Of a DNA stretch of 64,000 bases, positions 35,342 through 45,121 are shown piece after piece (position 1 is the first letter of the stretch; every line of letters begins with the position of its first letter). The position numbers and the translations under genes were made by a program. The notes under the pieces were generated by a model. That model was not told where the DNA came from. It saw nothing but the letters and a program-made list of their open reading frames with translations, and ran no database searches. The stretch is from Comamonadaceae bacterium (lineage in GTDB: Bacteria > Pseudomonadota > Gammaproteobacteria > Burkholderiales > Burkholderiaceae_C): positions 1 through 64,000 of the forward strand of contig CANCER010000017.1 in NCBI GenBank assembly GCA_947375135.1, given 5' to 3'.

Positions 35342-36216
35342 GGTCTGCGGCGATACGCTTCAAAGGTTTGAAGCATCGTGTCAAACCCTATGATGAGAAG
35401 CAGCGCGCTCAAAAATAGCACCATGCCCGCAAAGCGGTGTGTAAAGCCTTGACCTGCAGCGTCGCCGCAGTGGTAGGTAATCAGGCTCAGCGTCATCACG
35501 CGTATGACGTTGGCAGAGAACGAGATCGGCACAATGAGCAGGGCCAGGCTGACGTTTCTGAAAACGGAATCGCGCCGGACCAGATTCAAATAAAGCAGGC
35601 CAAGAGCTTCCAGCGTGAGCAGGGTGTTCAGGCCTGCGCAGGCGTCAGCCACGAGTAGCATGTATTGGCCTATTTGCAGCATAACGCCGCTGCGACCGAT
35701 CGGATAGCCGGCGGCATAAAGCACGTACTCAGCGACATAGGACACAGATGTCTTCATGGGCATCGTGACGGTGTCCACAACCCCGCTGGGAAGGGGCACC
35801 ATAAACAACATGAAAAACAGCGCAAACCACTGAACTTTCAGTGCTGCTGTGCCCCGCTGCAGCAGCGCCAGGCCCGCTAGCAGCCAGATTGCTGAACCGA
35901 TCTCGAACATCAAAATGCCCAGCGAGCGGCCTACCGCGTAAAGTAGCAGACCAAACACAAAGATGAGCGCGCCCCAATTGCTAGTGGTTTGGCCGCGCGC
36001 TGCAAGTTCCATCGCACCCCAGTTGCGGTGCAGTAGCCACAGACTTATACATAGCACGATGGGGCCATGCATTTGCTCTTCGCTGCTCCAGATGCCTTGA
36101 AACAAGTCGTACAAGCTGGGAACATACATCACTGCCAAACCGATGACGATGGGCAACCAGGGGATATGCCTTGTGAGAGTTGCAGTTTTGTATGGGTCGG
36201 AGGGACGGGCAGTCAT
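35338..36216 (-). CDS. xrtB: Exosortase B
   Basis: Exosortases are inner-membrane transpeptidases that cleave PEP-CTERM signals. The 292-residue protein has about eight membrane helices and the predicted active-site residues C193 (VADACAGLNTLL), R239 (SANVIRV) and H260 (GFTHRFAG). The EEQMHGPIVLCISLWLL region and 292-residue length, with EpsI separate, match the B subtype. It is first in the - arm. The likely substrate is the PEP-CTERM protein at 18592. A palindromic site lies 178 bases upstream of its start. Confidence 0.92.
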   Translation of the reverse strand: MTARPSDPYKTATLTRHIPWLPIVIGLAVMYVPSLYDLFQGIWSSEEQMHGPIVLCISLWLLHRNWGAMELAARGQTTSNWGALIFVFGLLLYAVGRSLGILMFEIGSAIWLLAGLALLQRGTAALKVQWFALFFMLFMVPLPSGVVDTVTMPMKTSVSYVAEYVLYAAGYPIGRSGVMLQIGQYMLLVADACAGLNTLLTLEALGLLYLNLVRRDSVFRNVSLALLIVPISFSANVIRVMTLSLITYHCGDAAGQGFTHRFAGMVLFLSALLLIIGFDTMLQTFEAYRRRP

Positions 36217-36393
36217 GGTGTCGTAAGCACTTTTCCATTAGTTGCCCATGGTAACAAGTATGCCAAGGCAACAACCCATAACTTGAAGCCTTTCAACTAT
36301 TTGAATTCTTGTAAAAGCGATTTCAGTTGAAAACTTGGCGGCTGGAATATTGTGGTATTGGTCTACTTTGCCGACAATCAAAAGACATCACAA

Positions 36394-36409
36394 TAGTCCA
36401 ATCGGACTA
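36394..36409. promoter_or_regulatory. Palindromic site TAGTCC-N4-GGACTA, copy 2
   Basis: TAGTCC AATC GGACTA has the same arms and spacer length as the site at 19228. It lies in the 215-base gap between xrtB and dciA, 178 bases before the xrtB ATG and 22 bases after the dciA stop. I found no third copy in the window by eye. Confidence 0.65.
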
Positions 36410-36431
36410 GGGGCTTCCTGGTCTTCTTTTG

Positions 36432-36773
36432 TCATTCAAACGGAATGCCGAGCCGTTGAAATGGAATTGGTTGCCCGGGCTGAACCTTCAACCGAATTGC
36501 GGTAACCTCCCAACCTTTCGAACGCAGGTGTGCCTCGAGCGCTGGCAAGAGCTGTTTGATTTTTGCAGCTGCGGCGTTGTTGGCCATCAGCAGGCACCAC
36601 ACGGAGCCTTCAATGGGGCCCGGTTGCACGCAGGAGCGCAGCGCGCCGGGTATCAGGGATTCAACCGATTTCAGCCGTTGCGCAGATTCCTGAGCGAGTT
36701 CGCACAACCGGCCTAACGTTTCGGACTCCCGGGTTGCCTGTAACAGTGTCATGGTGTGGTAGCGGCGGGTCAT
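36432..36773 (-). CDS. dciA: DciA/DUF721-family protein
   Basis: The 113-residue protein has the DciA domain: LGRLCELAQESAQRLKSVESLIPGAL and LMANNAAAAKIKQLLPALEAHL, a KH-like fold. DciA loads the replicative helicase DnaB in bacteria without DnaC. The assignment fits this group, where dciA lies beside an M23 peptidase gene and secA. The start could be at 36773 or at the internal ATG 36752. The gene is divergent from the M23 peptidase. Confidence 0.8.
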   Translation of the reverse strand: MTRRYHTMTLLQATRESETLGRLCELAQESAQRLKSVESLIPGALRSCVQPGPIEGSVWCLLMANNAAAAKIKQLLPALEAHLRSKGWEVTAIRLKVQPGQPIPFQRLGIPFE

Positions 36774-36794
36774 GGCCCCTTAAAAGGATTGGGT

Positions 36795-37799
36795 ATGCAA
36801 TTGATTATCACGGATGCGCGGTTCTCCAGATCCCACGCAATCCAGTTGAGCGGACTGCGCCTGCTGGTGGGGGGGCTGGGTTTGTCCCTGTGCCTGTTGC
36901 TGGTGTCTGCAGCGCTTTATCACTGGGTGTTTCTCAAGGGTGTGCGGGAAGACTGGCCGGTGATCAGCACGTTGGTGCGTATCGTGGTTCGTGACGAGGT
37001 GGCTCAGCGTGACCGCTTCATGCGCGAGAACATCGACGTCATGGCCAAGCGCCTGGGCGAGATGCAGGCAAAAATGCTGCAATTGGAATCACTGGGCGAA
37101 CGGGTGTCGGGCCTGGCGGGCATCAACCCGGCCGATATCAAGGGCAAGGCGGGGCAGGGCGGCATTTTGGTTTCTCCACGCAGCCTCTCTATGGAAGAAC
37201 TGCAAGCGGCGCTGGGTGATCTGGATCACATCGCCAGCCAGCACACCGATGTGATGACGGTGATTGAGTCGCGCCTCTTCGAGCAGAAGGTCAAGAAACT
37301 GATGGTGCCCACCGCGCAACCGGTCAAGGATGGGACTCTTGGCTCCACCTTTGGTTGGCGCATCGACCCCTTCACCGGCCGCACGGCCTTGCATACCGGG
37401 CTGGATTTTGCCGCTGAAGTGGGTACGCCAATACTTGCTGCTGCGGGCGGTGTGGTGGTGTCGCAGGAGTTCCACCCGCAGTACGGCAACATGATCGAGG
37501 TGGATCATGGCAACGACCTCATTACCCGCTATGCCCATTCTTCCCGCGTGCTCGTCAAAAAGGGCGATTTGGTCAAGCGCGGCCAGATAATTGCCGAAGT
37601 CGGGAATACGGGGCGTTCCACCGGCCCCCATCTGCACTTTGAAGTGCTGGCGCAACAGGTGCCGCAGGACCCGCAAAAATTCCTGAATGCAGGTAGCAAC
37701 ATGCCAATGCCCAAGCTTGCGTTAGGCGGTGTGCGGCAAACTGTGGCGGTCAAAGCTGCGGCTTCGCCACTTCCGGCAGCGTCCGCCTCGGGATCCTAG
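36795..37799 (+). CDS. M23-family peptidoglycan endopeptidase
   Basis: The 334-residue protein has an N-terminal membrane anchor (LLVGGLGLSLCLLLVSAALYHW), a coiled-coil-like middle (about 75-160) and a LytM/M23 metallopeptidase domain (about 190-300) with HTGLDFAAEVG, where the zinc His and Asp lie, and GPHLHFEV, with the catalytic HxH. The start at 36795 follows AAAGGA closely; a GTG at 36756 is possible but overlaps dciA. It is a periplasmic cell-wall hydrolase or an activator such as the MepM type. Confidence 0.87.
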   Translation: MQLIITDARFSRSHAIQLSGLRLLVGGLGLSLCLLLVSAALYHWVFLKGVREDWPVISTLVRIVVRDEVAQRDRFMRENIDVMAKRLGEMQAKMLQLESLGERVSGLAGINPADIKGKAGQGGILVSPRSLSMEELQAALGDLDHIASQHTDVMTVIESRLFEQKVKKLMVPTAQPVKDGTLGSTFGWRIDPFTGRTALHTGLDFAAEVGTPILAAAGGVVVSQEFHPQYGNMIEVDHGNDLITRYAHSSRVLVKKGDLVKRGQIIAEVGNTGRSTGPHLHFEVLAQQVPQDPQKFLNAGSNMPMPKLALGGVRQTVAVKAAASPLPAASASGS

Positions 37800-37955
37800 T
37801 CCTGTCGACGTTAAAATCTGCGCTTTAGCAGGCTGTGCAAGCCGCGGGCGCCTTGGCGCTTGCCTTTTGCCGGATTGCCCTCACTTCACCTTGATTAGAA
37901 AAAGGACTGTGCTGTTCTGTTCTCCCGCTTTGGGAAACAGGCCAGTCTTGTTTGC

Positions 37956-40742
37956 ATGGCCACCAATATTCTTACCAAAATCTTCGGAAGTCGTAACGAC
38001 CGTCTGCTCAAACAATACCGTTCTGTGGTGACCCGCATCAATGCGCTGGAGCCTGAGTTCGAAAAGCTGACCGACGAGGCCCTCAAAGCCAAAACCCAGG
38101 AATTCAAGACCCGGGTGGCCAATGGCGAAACGCTGGATGCCATATTGCCCGAGGCCTTTGCCGTGGTACGCGAGGGCTCCAAGCGCATCATGAAGATGCG
38201 CCACTTTGATGTGCAGATGCTGGGTGGTATGTCGCTGCATAACGGCAAGATTTCTGAAATGGGCACGGGTGAAGGCAAGACGCTCACCAGTACCCTGCCG
38301 GTGTACCTGAATGCCCTGACCGACAAGGGTGTTCACGTGGTGACGGTGAATGATTACCTGGCCAGCCGTGATGCGCGTTGGATGGGCCGCCTCTACAACT
38401 TTCTGGGTCTTACGGTCGGTATCAACCTGCCGCAGGCACCACGGGAGGAAAAACAGGCCGCTTACCGCGCCGACATCACCTACGGCACCAACAACGAATA
38501 CGGCTTCGACTATCTGCGCGACAACATGGTGCATGAAGTGGCAGACCGGGTGCAGCGCGGGCTGAACTTTGCCATCGTCGATGAGGTGGACTCCATCCTG
38601 ATCGACGAGGCGCGCACGCCGCTGATCATCAGCGGACAGGCGGAAGACCATACCGACCTGTATCTGGCCATCAACAAGGTGGTGCCCTTGATGAGCAAGC
38701 AGGAGGGTGAGGCCGACCCGCATACTGGCGAAGGCATCACCAAGCCAGGTGACTTCACCGTGGACGAAAAATCCCATCAGGTCTATCTGACCGAAGCCGG
38801 GCACGAGAACGCAGAGCGCATTCTGTCCGGGCTGGGGTTGATTGCCGAGGGTGCCTCCCTCTACGACCCGGCCAACATCGCGCTGATGCACCACCTGTAT
38901 GCCGCTTTGCGTGCCAACCACCTCTACCACCGCGACCAGCATTACGTGGTGCAAGAGGGCGAGATCGTCATCGTTGACGAGTTCACCGGCCGCCTGATGA
39001 CGGGCCGGCGCTGGAGCGACGGCCTGCACCAGGCCGTGGAGGCCAAAGAAGGCGTGGAGATCCAGGCCGAAAACCAGACCCTGGCCTCCATCACCTTCCA
39101 GAACTACTTCCGCCTGTACGGCAAGCTGGCCGGCATGACCGGCACGGCCGACACCGAAGCCTACGAGTTCCAGGAAATCTACGGCCTGGAAACGGTGGTG
39201 ATTCCGCCTAACCGCAAGAGCCGCCGCGAAGACCAGCTGGACCGCGTCTACAAGACCACGCGCGAAAAGTACGAGGCTGCCATCAAGGACATCCGCGAAT
39301 GTTACGAACGCGGTCAGCCGGTGCTGGTGGGTACCACCTCAATCGAAAACTCTGAAATCATTGCCACGCTGCTGGAAAAGGACAAACTGCCGCACCAGGT
39401 GCTCAATGCCAAGCAGCACGCCCGCGAGGCCGACATCGTGGCCCAGGCCGGTCGCGCCAAGATGATCACCATTGCCACCAATATGGCCGGTCGGGGTACC
39501 GACATTGTGCTGGGCGGCAGCATCCAGAAAACCATAGAGGATGTGGAAGCGGACGCGTCACTGGACGAGGCCGCCAAGCAGGCCGCCATTGCCCAGATCC
39601 GTGCCGACTGGACGCGCGACCACGAAGCCGTCAAGGCACTGGGTGGCCTGCGCATCATCGCCACCGAGCGCCATGAGTCGCGCCGTATTGACAACCAGTT
39701 GCGTGGCCGCTCCGGGCGCCAGGGTGATCCCGGTTCATCGCGCTTTTACCTGAGCCTGGATGACGCGCTGATGCGCATCTTTGCCGGTGACCGCGTCAAG
39801 GCCATCATGGACCGTCTGAAAATGCCCGATGGCGAAGCCATCGAAGCCGGCATCGTGACGCGCAGCATCGAGAGTGCCCAACGCAAGGTGGAAGCGCGCA
39901 ACTTCGACATGCGCAAGCAGTTGCTGGAATACGACGACGTATCCAACGACCAGCGAAAGGTGATCTACCAGCAGCGCAACGCCATTCTGGACGCCCAAAG
40001 TCTGAGCGCCCAGATTGCTTCACTGCGCGAAGGTTGTTTCCAGGACCTGGTGCGCATGTATGTGCCGCAGGAGTCGGTGGAAGAGCAGTGGGACATTGCC
40101 AGTCTGCAAAAAGTGCTGGCCGACGAGTGGCAGATGGAGTTGGACCTGAAAACGCAAATCGAACAGGCCAGCGCGATTACCGATGAAGAAGTGTTGCATA
40201 CCGTCGCTACCAAGGCAGACGACGCCTTTAATGCCAAGGTGGCCTTGGTGGGCGAAGCCAACTTCACCCAGTTTGAACGCATGGTGCTGTTGCAAAGCAT
40301 CGACACGCACTGGCGCGACCACCTCAGCGCGCTGGACTACCTGCGCCAGGGTATCCACCTGCGCGGCTATGCGCAAAAGCAGCCCAAGCAGGAATACAAG
40401 CGCGAAGCCTTCGAGTTGTTCGGGCAGTTGCTGGACTCGGTCAAAAACGATGTCACCAAGGTGCTGATGACGGTGAAGATCCAGTCGGCCGAGCAGATTG
40501 ACGAAGCGGCGCAAGCCCTGGAAGCGCGTGCCGACGCGATTGCCAACGTCACCTATTCCGCACCGACCGAGACCGGTGAGGTTGAAACCATAGTGGATGC
40601 AGAAACCGTGGGCTTGGCCAAGTCCGCAACAGCCTCCGCAGCGGCTGCAGCCGCCGCCAGCATGGCGCGGGTGGGCCGTAACGACCCTTGCCCTTGCGGT
40701 AGCGGCAAGAAGTACAAACTGTGCCACGGCAAACTCGCCTGA
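37956..40742 (+). CDS. secA: Protein translocase ATPase SecA
   Basis: SecA drives preproteins through SecYEG. The 928-residue protein has Walker A MGTGEGKT (residues 102-109), the [12 protein letters not shown] helicase motif near residue 208, the preprotein cross-linking domain, [15 protein letters not shown], and the C-terminal zinc-binding [14 protein letters not shown]. The start at 37956 ([16 protein letters not shown]) matches the family. It is followed 9 bases later by argJ, an order usual in betaproteobacteria. Confidence 0.98.
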   Translation: MATNILTKIFGSRNDRLLKQYRSVVTRINALEPEFEKLTDEALKAKTQEFKTRVANGETLDAILPEAFAVVREGSKRIMKMRHFDVQMLGGMSLHNGKISEMGTGEGKTLTSTLPVYLNALTDKGVHVVTVNDYLASRDARWMGRLYNFLGLTVGINLPQAPREEKQAAYRADITYGTNNEYGFDYLRDNMVHEVADRVQRGLNFAIVDEVDSILIDEARTPLIISGQAEDHTDLYLAINKVVPLMSKQEGEADPHTGEGITKPGDFTVDEKSHQVYLTEAGHENAERILSGLGLIAEGASLYDPANIALMHHLYAALRANHLYHRDQHYVVQEGEIVIVDEFTGRLMTGRRWSDGLHQAVEAKEGVEIQAENQTLASITFQNYFRLYGKLAGMTGTADTEAYEFQEIYGLETVVIPPNRKSRREDQLDRVYKTTREKYEAAIKDIRECYERGQPVLVGTTSIENSEIIATLLEKDKLPHQVLNAKQHAREADIVAQAGRAKMITIATNMAGRGTDIVLGGSIQKTIEDVEADASLDEAAKQAAIAQIRADWTRDHEAVKALGGLRIIATERHESRRIDNQLRGRSGRQGDPGSSRFYLSLDDALMRIFAGDRVKAIMDRLKMPDGEAIEAGIVTRSIESAQRKVEARNFDMRKQLLEYDDVSNDQRKVIYQQRNAILDAQSLSAQIASLREGCFQDLVRMYVPQESVEEQWDIASLQKVLADEWQMELDLKTQIEQASAITDEEVLHTVATKADDAFNAKVALVGEANFTQFERMVLLQSIDTHWRDHLSALDYLRQGIHLRGYAQKQPKQEYKREAFELFGQLLDSVKNDVTKVLMTVKIQSAEQIDEAAQALEARADAIANVTYSAPTETGEVETIVDAETVGLAKSATASAAAAAAASMARVGRNDPCPCGSGKKYKLCHGKLA

Positions 40743-40751
40743 AAGTAAACC

Positions 40752-41981
40752 ATGCCCGTTAACCTGCCCCTGCCGATTGCGGACACTCTCTATGCCATTG
40801 ACGGAGTGCGCATTGGCGTGACCGAAGCCGGCATACGCAAAGCCAACCGCAAAGACTTGACGGTGGTGCTGATCGATGCCGGCTCCAGCGTGTCCGGCGT
40901 CTTCACCTCGAACCGCTTTTGCGCCGCGCCGGTGCAGCTGTGCCGTGAGCACCTGGCCACGGGTCAGGCGATGCGCGCCATGGTGATCAACACGGGCAAT
41001 GCCAATGCGGGCACCGGTGTGGACGGTCTGAACCGCGCGCGCAGCACCTGCGCAGCCCTTGCCAAACGTCTGGGGATTGAGGCCACGCAAGTGTTGCCCT
41101 TCTCGACCGGCGTGATCATGGAGACGTTGCCGATTGAACGGATTGAAGCCGGTCTGGACGCAGCCATTGCCGACGCCCATGCAGGCCACTGGTTGAAGGC
41201 GGCGGAAGGCATCATGACCACCGACACCCAACCCAAGGCCTTTGGTGTGCAGGGCATGGTAGGTGGCAAGTGGGTCAGCGTGTCCGGCATCAGCAAGGGC
41301 GCGGGCATGATTCGCCCCAATATGGCCACCATGCTGGGTTTTATCGCCACCGATGCCTGCGTCGATCAGTCCGTGATGAAGCAGTTGTCCTTGGAACTTG
41401 CCGAAGGCTCGTTCAACCGTGTGACGGTGGACGGTGATACCTCCACGAACGACTCTCTGGTGGTGATTGCCAGTAACAAGGCGGGCAATGCGGTGGTGGA
41501 CTCATTGGCTTCTGCCGATGGCCAGGCACTGAAGAGCCTGATGCTGGAGGTGGCACGCAAGCTGGCCCAGGCGATTGTGCGTGACGGCGAAGGCGCCACC
41601 AAATTTATCAGCGTGGTGGTGCAGGGCGGGCGTGACGCCGAAGAATGCCGCAAGGTAGCCTATGCCATTGCCCATTCGCCCCTGGTCAAGACCGCGTTCT
41701 ATGCGTCGGATCCCAACCTCGGCCGCATTCTGGCCGCCGTGGGTTATGCCGGTATTGAGGATCTGGACCAGACCGGCATCGAGCTCTTCCTGGATGACGT
41801 GCATGTGGCCACACAAGGTGGACGCAACCCGGCCTACCGTGAAGAAGACGGTCAGCGCGTCATGAAGCAGGCTGAAATCACCGTGCGCGTGGAACTGGGC
41901 CGCGGTGATGCAGCACAGACCGTGTGGACCTGCGACTTCAGCCACGAGTACGTCACGATCAACGCAGATTATCGGAGTTGA
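40752..41981 (+). CDS. argJ: Bifunctional ornithine acetyltransferase / N-acetylglutamate synthase
   Basis: ArgJ recycles the acetyl group in arginine biosynthesis. The 409-residue precursor cleaves itself into two chains; the nucleophile Thr is in [18 protein letters not shown], with the upstream GAG/PNMA context conserved. [11 protein letters not shown] and [12 protein letters not shown] in the N-terminal chain and [13 protein letters not shown] in the C-terminal chain are diagnostic. Whether it also makes N-acetylglutamate from acetyl-CoA cannot be told from sequence. Confidence 0.95.
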   Translation: MPVNLPLPIADTLYAIDGVRIGVTEAGIRKANRKDLTVVLIDAGSSVSGVFTSNRFCAAPVQLCREHLATGQAMRAMVINTGNANAGTGVDGLNRARSTCAALAKRLGIEATQVLPFSTGVIMETLPIERIEAGLDAAIADAHAGHWLKAAEGIMTTDTQPKAFGVQGMVGGKWVSVSGISKGAGMIRPNMATMLGFIATDACVDQSVMKQLSLELAEGSFNRVTVDGDTSTNDSLVVIASNKAGNAVVDSLASADGQALKSLMLEVARKLAQAIVRDGEGATKFISVVVQGGRDAEECRKVAYAIAHSPLVKTAFYASDPNLGRILAAVGYAGIEDLDQTGIELFLDDVHVATQGGRNPAYREEDGQRVMKQAEITVRVELGRGDAAQTVWTCDFSHEYVTINADYRS

Positions 41982-41992
41982 ACACCCCCTTC

Positions 41993-42075
41993 CAGCCTCA
42001 CTGCGTGTAGTCTGTTCCCCCCTTGCAGGGGGCAACACCAGTGGCCCGGCAAAGCCGGTTCCACGGTGTTCCTGA
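41993..42075 (+). repeat. Intergenic structured repeat, copy 2
   Basis: This lies between argJ and the DUF815 ATPase gene and is the second copy of the element after hisF. It contains CCCCCTTGCAGGGGG and a 37-nt hairpin at 42034-42070: AACACC pairs GGTGTT, GTGG pairs CCAC, and CCGG pairs CCGG around CAAAG. Three paired positions differ from copy 1 with both partners changed, so pairing is kept. Confidence 0.75.
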
Positions 42076-42105
42076 GTTTTGAACCTGTCGCTCCGGATGC
42101 TTGAT

Positions 42106-42984
42106 ATGAACGAAAAGATAGAACAATTTCTGGCGCGGGCCGAGCTATTTATGGCACGGGTCGAGGCTTCTCTGCCGCATGGCCTGTCCGAGCCGGACTG
42201 GAACGAATCCATCGCCTTTCGCTACCGCCGCCGCTCCTCCGGCCAGGGTGTGATTTCGGCGGTGCACCATGTGGGCGCCATGCGTCTGTCGGACCTGATC
42301 GACATCGACCAGCAAAAGGAAAAAATCCAGCGCAACACGGCCCAGTTCGTGCGCGGTGCTACGGCCAACAATGTGTTGCTGACCGGCGCACGGGGCACCG
42401 GCAAGTCTTCCCTGATTCGCGCCTGCCTGCACACCTATGCCGCACAGGGTCTGCGTCTGATCGAGGTGGATAAGGCCGATCTGGTGGACCTGCCGGACAT
42501 TGTGGACCTGGTGGCCAAGCGCCCGGAAAAGTTCATTGTGTTTTGCGATGACCTGAGCTTCGATGAGGGCGAGCCCGGCTACAAGGCCTTGAAGTCGGTG
42601 CTGGACGGCTCAGTCGCTGCAGCCACGGCCAATGTGCTGGTCTATGCCACCAGCAACCGCCGCCATTTGCTGCCCGAATACATGTCCGAGAATCTGACCT
42701 ACACCCATACCCCCGAGGGCGAGGTACATCCGGGCGAAGTGGTGGAAGAAAAGATATCGCTGTCCGAACGTTTTGGCCTGTGGGTCAGCTTCTATCCCTT
42801 TACGCAGGATGAATACCTGCACATCGCAGCCCAGTGGCTGCAGGTGCTGGGCGTGTCGACCAGCGAAATCGAGGCTGCACGTCCGGATGCCCTGCTGTGG
42901 GCATTGGAGCGCGGTTCGCGCAGCGGCCGCGTGGCCCGGCAATTCGCCCAGGACTACGCCGGGCGCAAGACCTCTCTGGAATGA
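42106..42984 (+). CDS. DUF815-family AAA ATPase
   Basis: The 292-residue protein has an N-terminal helix, then an AAA-type core with Walker A GARGTGKSSLI (about residue 95), Walker B FIVFCDDLSFD and a sensor region NVLVYATSNRRHLLPEYM. The DUF815 family is annotated only as ATP-binding; its role is unknown. The start at 42106 (MNEKIEQFLARAEL) is chosen among in-frame starts at 42079, 42097 and 42106. Its stop overlaps the mutT ATG. Confidence 0.85.
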   Translation: MNEKIEQFLARAELFMARVEASLPHGLSEPDWNESIAFRYRRRSSGQGVISAVHHVGAMRLSDLIDIDQQKEKIQRNTAQFVRGATANNVLLTGARGTGKSSLIRACLHTYAAQGLRLIEVDKADLVDLPDIVDLVAKRPEKFIVFCDDLSFDEGEPGYKALKSVLDGSVAAATANVLVYATSNRRHLLPEYMSENLTYTHTPEGEVHPGEVVEEKISLSERFGLWVSFYPFTQDEYLHIAAQWLQVLGVSTSEIEAARPDALLWALERGSRSGRVARQFAQDYAGRKTSLE

Positions 42985-43484
42985 GTGCCGCGCCCGGTCA
43001 CCCCAAGCCCACCCTGATGGCCGACGCCCATGCCGCGCGCGTGGGTGGTCCGGACCGCCCCGTCACGGAAGTGGCTGTGGGCGTACTGGTGCGTGTGGAT
43101 GGTGCCTTTTTGCTAACCTCACGTCCCGTGGGCAAGGTGTATGCCGGGTATTGGGAATTTCCCGGCGGAAAGCTCGAAGCGGGAGAGTCGGTGGAACAGG
43201 CCTTGCGCCGTGAGTTGCACGAAGAACTCGGCATCACCATCGGTGCTGTTACGCCCTGGCATGTCGAAATGGTGGATTACCCGCACGCGCTGGTAAGGCT
43301 GCATTTCTGCAAGGTGTTCGACTGGACGGGTGAACTGCAGATGCGGGAGGCGCAAGAATTTTGCTGGGAACAGTTGCCGGTCCAGGTGCAGCCTGTGCTT
43401 CCGGGCACGGTGCCGGTGCTGGCCTGGTTCGCGCAAGAGCGTGGTTTTGTCGCCGCTACCCACCAGGCCGAGAGCGCAGGCTGA
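42981..43484 (+). CDS. mutT: 8-oxo-dGTP diphosphatase MutT
   Basis: The 167-residue Nudix protein has the box GGKLEAGESVEQALRRELHEELGI, and the MutT-specific upstream segment YAGYWEFPGGK. It is extended at both ends relative to the 129-residue E. coli protein, with an N-terminal VGGPDRPVTEVAVG stretch. The start at 42981 overlaps the preceding stop (ATGA). It would remove oxidised nucleotides. Confidence 0.92.
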   Translation: MSAAPGHPKPTLMADAHAARVGGPDRPVTEVAVGVLVRVDGAFLLTSRPVGKVYAGYWEFPGGKLEAGESVEQALRRELHEELGITIGAVTPWHVEMVDYPHALVRLHFCKVFDWTGELQMREAQEFCWEQLPVQVQPVLPGTVPVLAWFAQERGFVAATHQAESAG

Positions 43485-43508
43485 AACGCCGCTTTACCGC
43501 CGCCTTCT

Positions 43509-43712
43509 TCACTGCAATTTGGGGTCGCCGAACAAGCCATCTTCCGGCGGCGCTTCGGTTGGTACCCGAAAGGCTTCGCTGGCCCAGGCACCAAAGTCCA
43601 TGTTCTTGCAGCGCTCGCTGCAAAAAGGCCGGAACGGGTTGCTGGCAGCGTACACACTGTCTCCGCCACACGCCGGGCAGCGAACGATTTTTGTCGGGAT
43701 GGAGGTCTCCAT
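43509..43712 (-). CDS. yacG: DNA gyrase inhibitor YacG
   Basis: The 67-residue protein has a zinc finger: KIVRCPACGG and, downstream, FCSERCKNMDFGAWASEAFRVP, giving the four cysteines of YacG. It is known in E. coli to bind GyrB and inhibit gyrase. It is last of the zapD-yacG pair, 18 bases after zapD, facing mutT. Confidence 0.92.
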   Translation of the reverse strand: METSIPTKIVRCPACGGDSVYAASNPFRPFCSERCKNMDFGAWASEAFRVPTEAPPEDGLFGDPKLQ

Positions 43713-43730
43713 GCGTCGGCTACTTCCCGC

Positions 43731-44486
43731 TCAAGAGCACAGTGCGATTTCGAAGGCGCCGTCTTCCAATGCCGGATGCATTTTGTCGTCTGCATCCATG
43801 CGCATGAGTCGGATGGACACCATCAGGCGGTTGCCACTGATTTCGGGAATCAATTGCAAACCCGGGTCCATTGCCATGCGCATGAGTTGAAAGGTGCGGC
43901 CCTGCGGCAGGTTTTGCTGAAACTGGCCCGCTGTAGCCACCACTTTTTGTGGGGCGCCAGAGTCGCGCAGCATCTTGAGCAGCAAATGGATGGAGTCTGC
44001 CAGCGGTGCCATTGTTGAAAACCAGCGGTGCAAGTCCGTGGTCCGGGCACCGGCGCTGCGGTGCTGCCAGGAAAAATAGGCGGGCAGGTCAAATCCGCAG
44101 GTTCCGCCCGGAATGCCGATACGGCTGCGGATGCCCATCAGCCAGTCGTTCTCGGTGAGTGCCTGGCCGGCCTTGCCGGTGGTTGCGTTCAAGCCTTCAA
44201 AGCAGCCTTCGACCTGAGCGATCACCTTGTCCAGAACGCCTTCGGCGATGGCCGGGTTACCGCGATAGCCGTTGAGCACCTGTTTTTGCTTGTCCAAGTC
44301 TTTGAGTACATCGGATTTCAGATCGGCGCGTGCCCCAACTTCCATGATTTCAAAGATGGTGGCCAGGGCAAAGTGGTGGTCCAGCGGCGTGTCGCGCGAC
44401 ACCAGGGTGGATAGACGCAAAAACAGATGTTCAAGCCGCAGATAAGTGCGAATGCGTTCGTTAAAGGGATATTCGTAGAGAATCAC
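43731..44486 (-). CDS. zapD: Cell division protein ZapD
   Basis: ZapD bundles FtsZ filaments at the division ring. The 251-residue protein begins ILYEYPFNERIRTYLRLEHLF, and has GRANLKSD-like VGARADLKSDVLKDLDKQ and NDWLMGIRSRIGIPGGTCGFDLPAYFSW. It follows coaE by 22 bases. The clustering of coaE-zapD-yacG is widespread in proteobacteria. Confidence 0.95.
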   Translation of the reverse strand: MILYEYPFNERIRTYLRLEHLFLRLSTLVSRDTPLDHHFALATIFEIMEVGARADLKSDVLKDLDKQKQVLNGYRGNPAIAEGVLDKVIAQVEGCFEGLNATTGKAGQALTENDWLMGIRSRIGIPGGTCGFDLPAYFSWQHRSAGARTTDLHRWFSTMAPLADSIHLLLKMLRDSGAPQKVVATAGQFQQNLPQGRTFQLMRMAMDPGLQLIPEISGNRLMVSIRLMRMDADDKMHPALEDGAFEIALCS

Positions 44487-44508
44487 GCTGTGCTTTCGGG
44501 TGGCCGCA

Positions 44509-45120
44509 TCATAGCCCGAACTGCTGTCCTATTTCCCGCACCACGGCCGCCAAGTCCTGCAAAGAAAGGACATCGTTGAACAGCACGGTGTCCGCGGCGG
44601 CCAGGCGCCGGCCTCGACTGGCCTGCGCGGCCATGATTTTTTCCACCTCGTCCGCGCGCAAGCCGCTGCGGGCAGCGACCCGGCTGATCTGGGTGGCCGG
44701 CAGGCAGTCCACCACCAGAACGCGCTGCAGGGTCTTGCGCCAGTGCGCAGACTCCACCAGCAAGGGGATGTCAAATACCAGACAAGTCTTTCCGGCGTGG
44801 GTCAGTGCGTGTGCCTGCGCCGCAATCTGCTGTCCCACCAGGGGGTGGATGATGGATTCCAGGCGGGACTTTGCCTGCGGGTCGCTGAACACCTCCTGGC
44901 GCATACGGTTCCGGTTGAGCGCTCCATCGCCGCCAATAAAGCTTGCACCAAACTGCGCCTGAATCAGCGGGATGGCCGCGCCCCCGGCGGCTGTCGTGGC
45001 GCGGGAAATGGCATCGGCATCAATGACGCCCGCGCCCAGATCAGCCAGCATGCCGGCGACGGTGCTTTTGCCGCTGCCAATGCCGCCGGTCAAACCCAGT
45101 CGCAACGGCGAGCGGGTCAC
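44509..45120 (-). CDS. coaE: Dephospho-CoA kinase
   Basis: CoaE phosphorylates dephospho-CoA in the last step of CoA synthesis. The 203-residue protein starts at a GTG at 45120 (VTRSPLRLGLTGGIGSGKST), with P-loop GGIGSGKST, then VIDADAISR and DIPLLVES. The longer frame from 45216 runs into pilD and is not supported. There is one base between pilD's stop and this start. Confidence 0.93.
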   Translation of the reverse strand: MTRSPLRLGLTGGIGSGKSTVAGMLADLGAGVIDADAISRATTAAGGAAIPLIQAQFGASFIGGDGALNRNRMRQEVFSDPQAKSRLESIIHPLVGQQIAAQAHALTHAGKTCLVFDIPLLVESAHWRKTLQRVLVVDCLPATQISRVAARSGLRADEVEKIMAAQASRGRRLAAADTVLFNDVLSLQDLAAVVREIGQQFGL

Positions 45121-45121
45121 C

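Noticed and set aside
18269..36216. tRNA-Thr as integration site of a genomic island carrying the eps locus
   Set aside because: No repeat of the tRNA 3' end, integrase or mobility gene was seen on the far side of the locus; a terminator follows the tRNA immediately.
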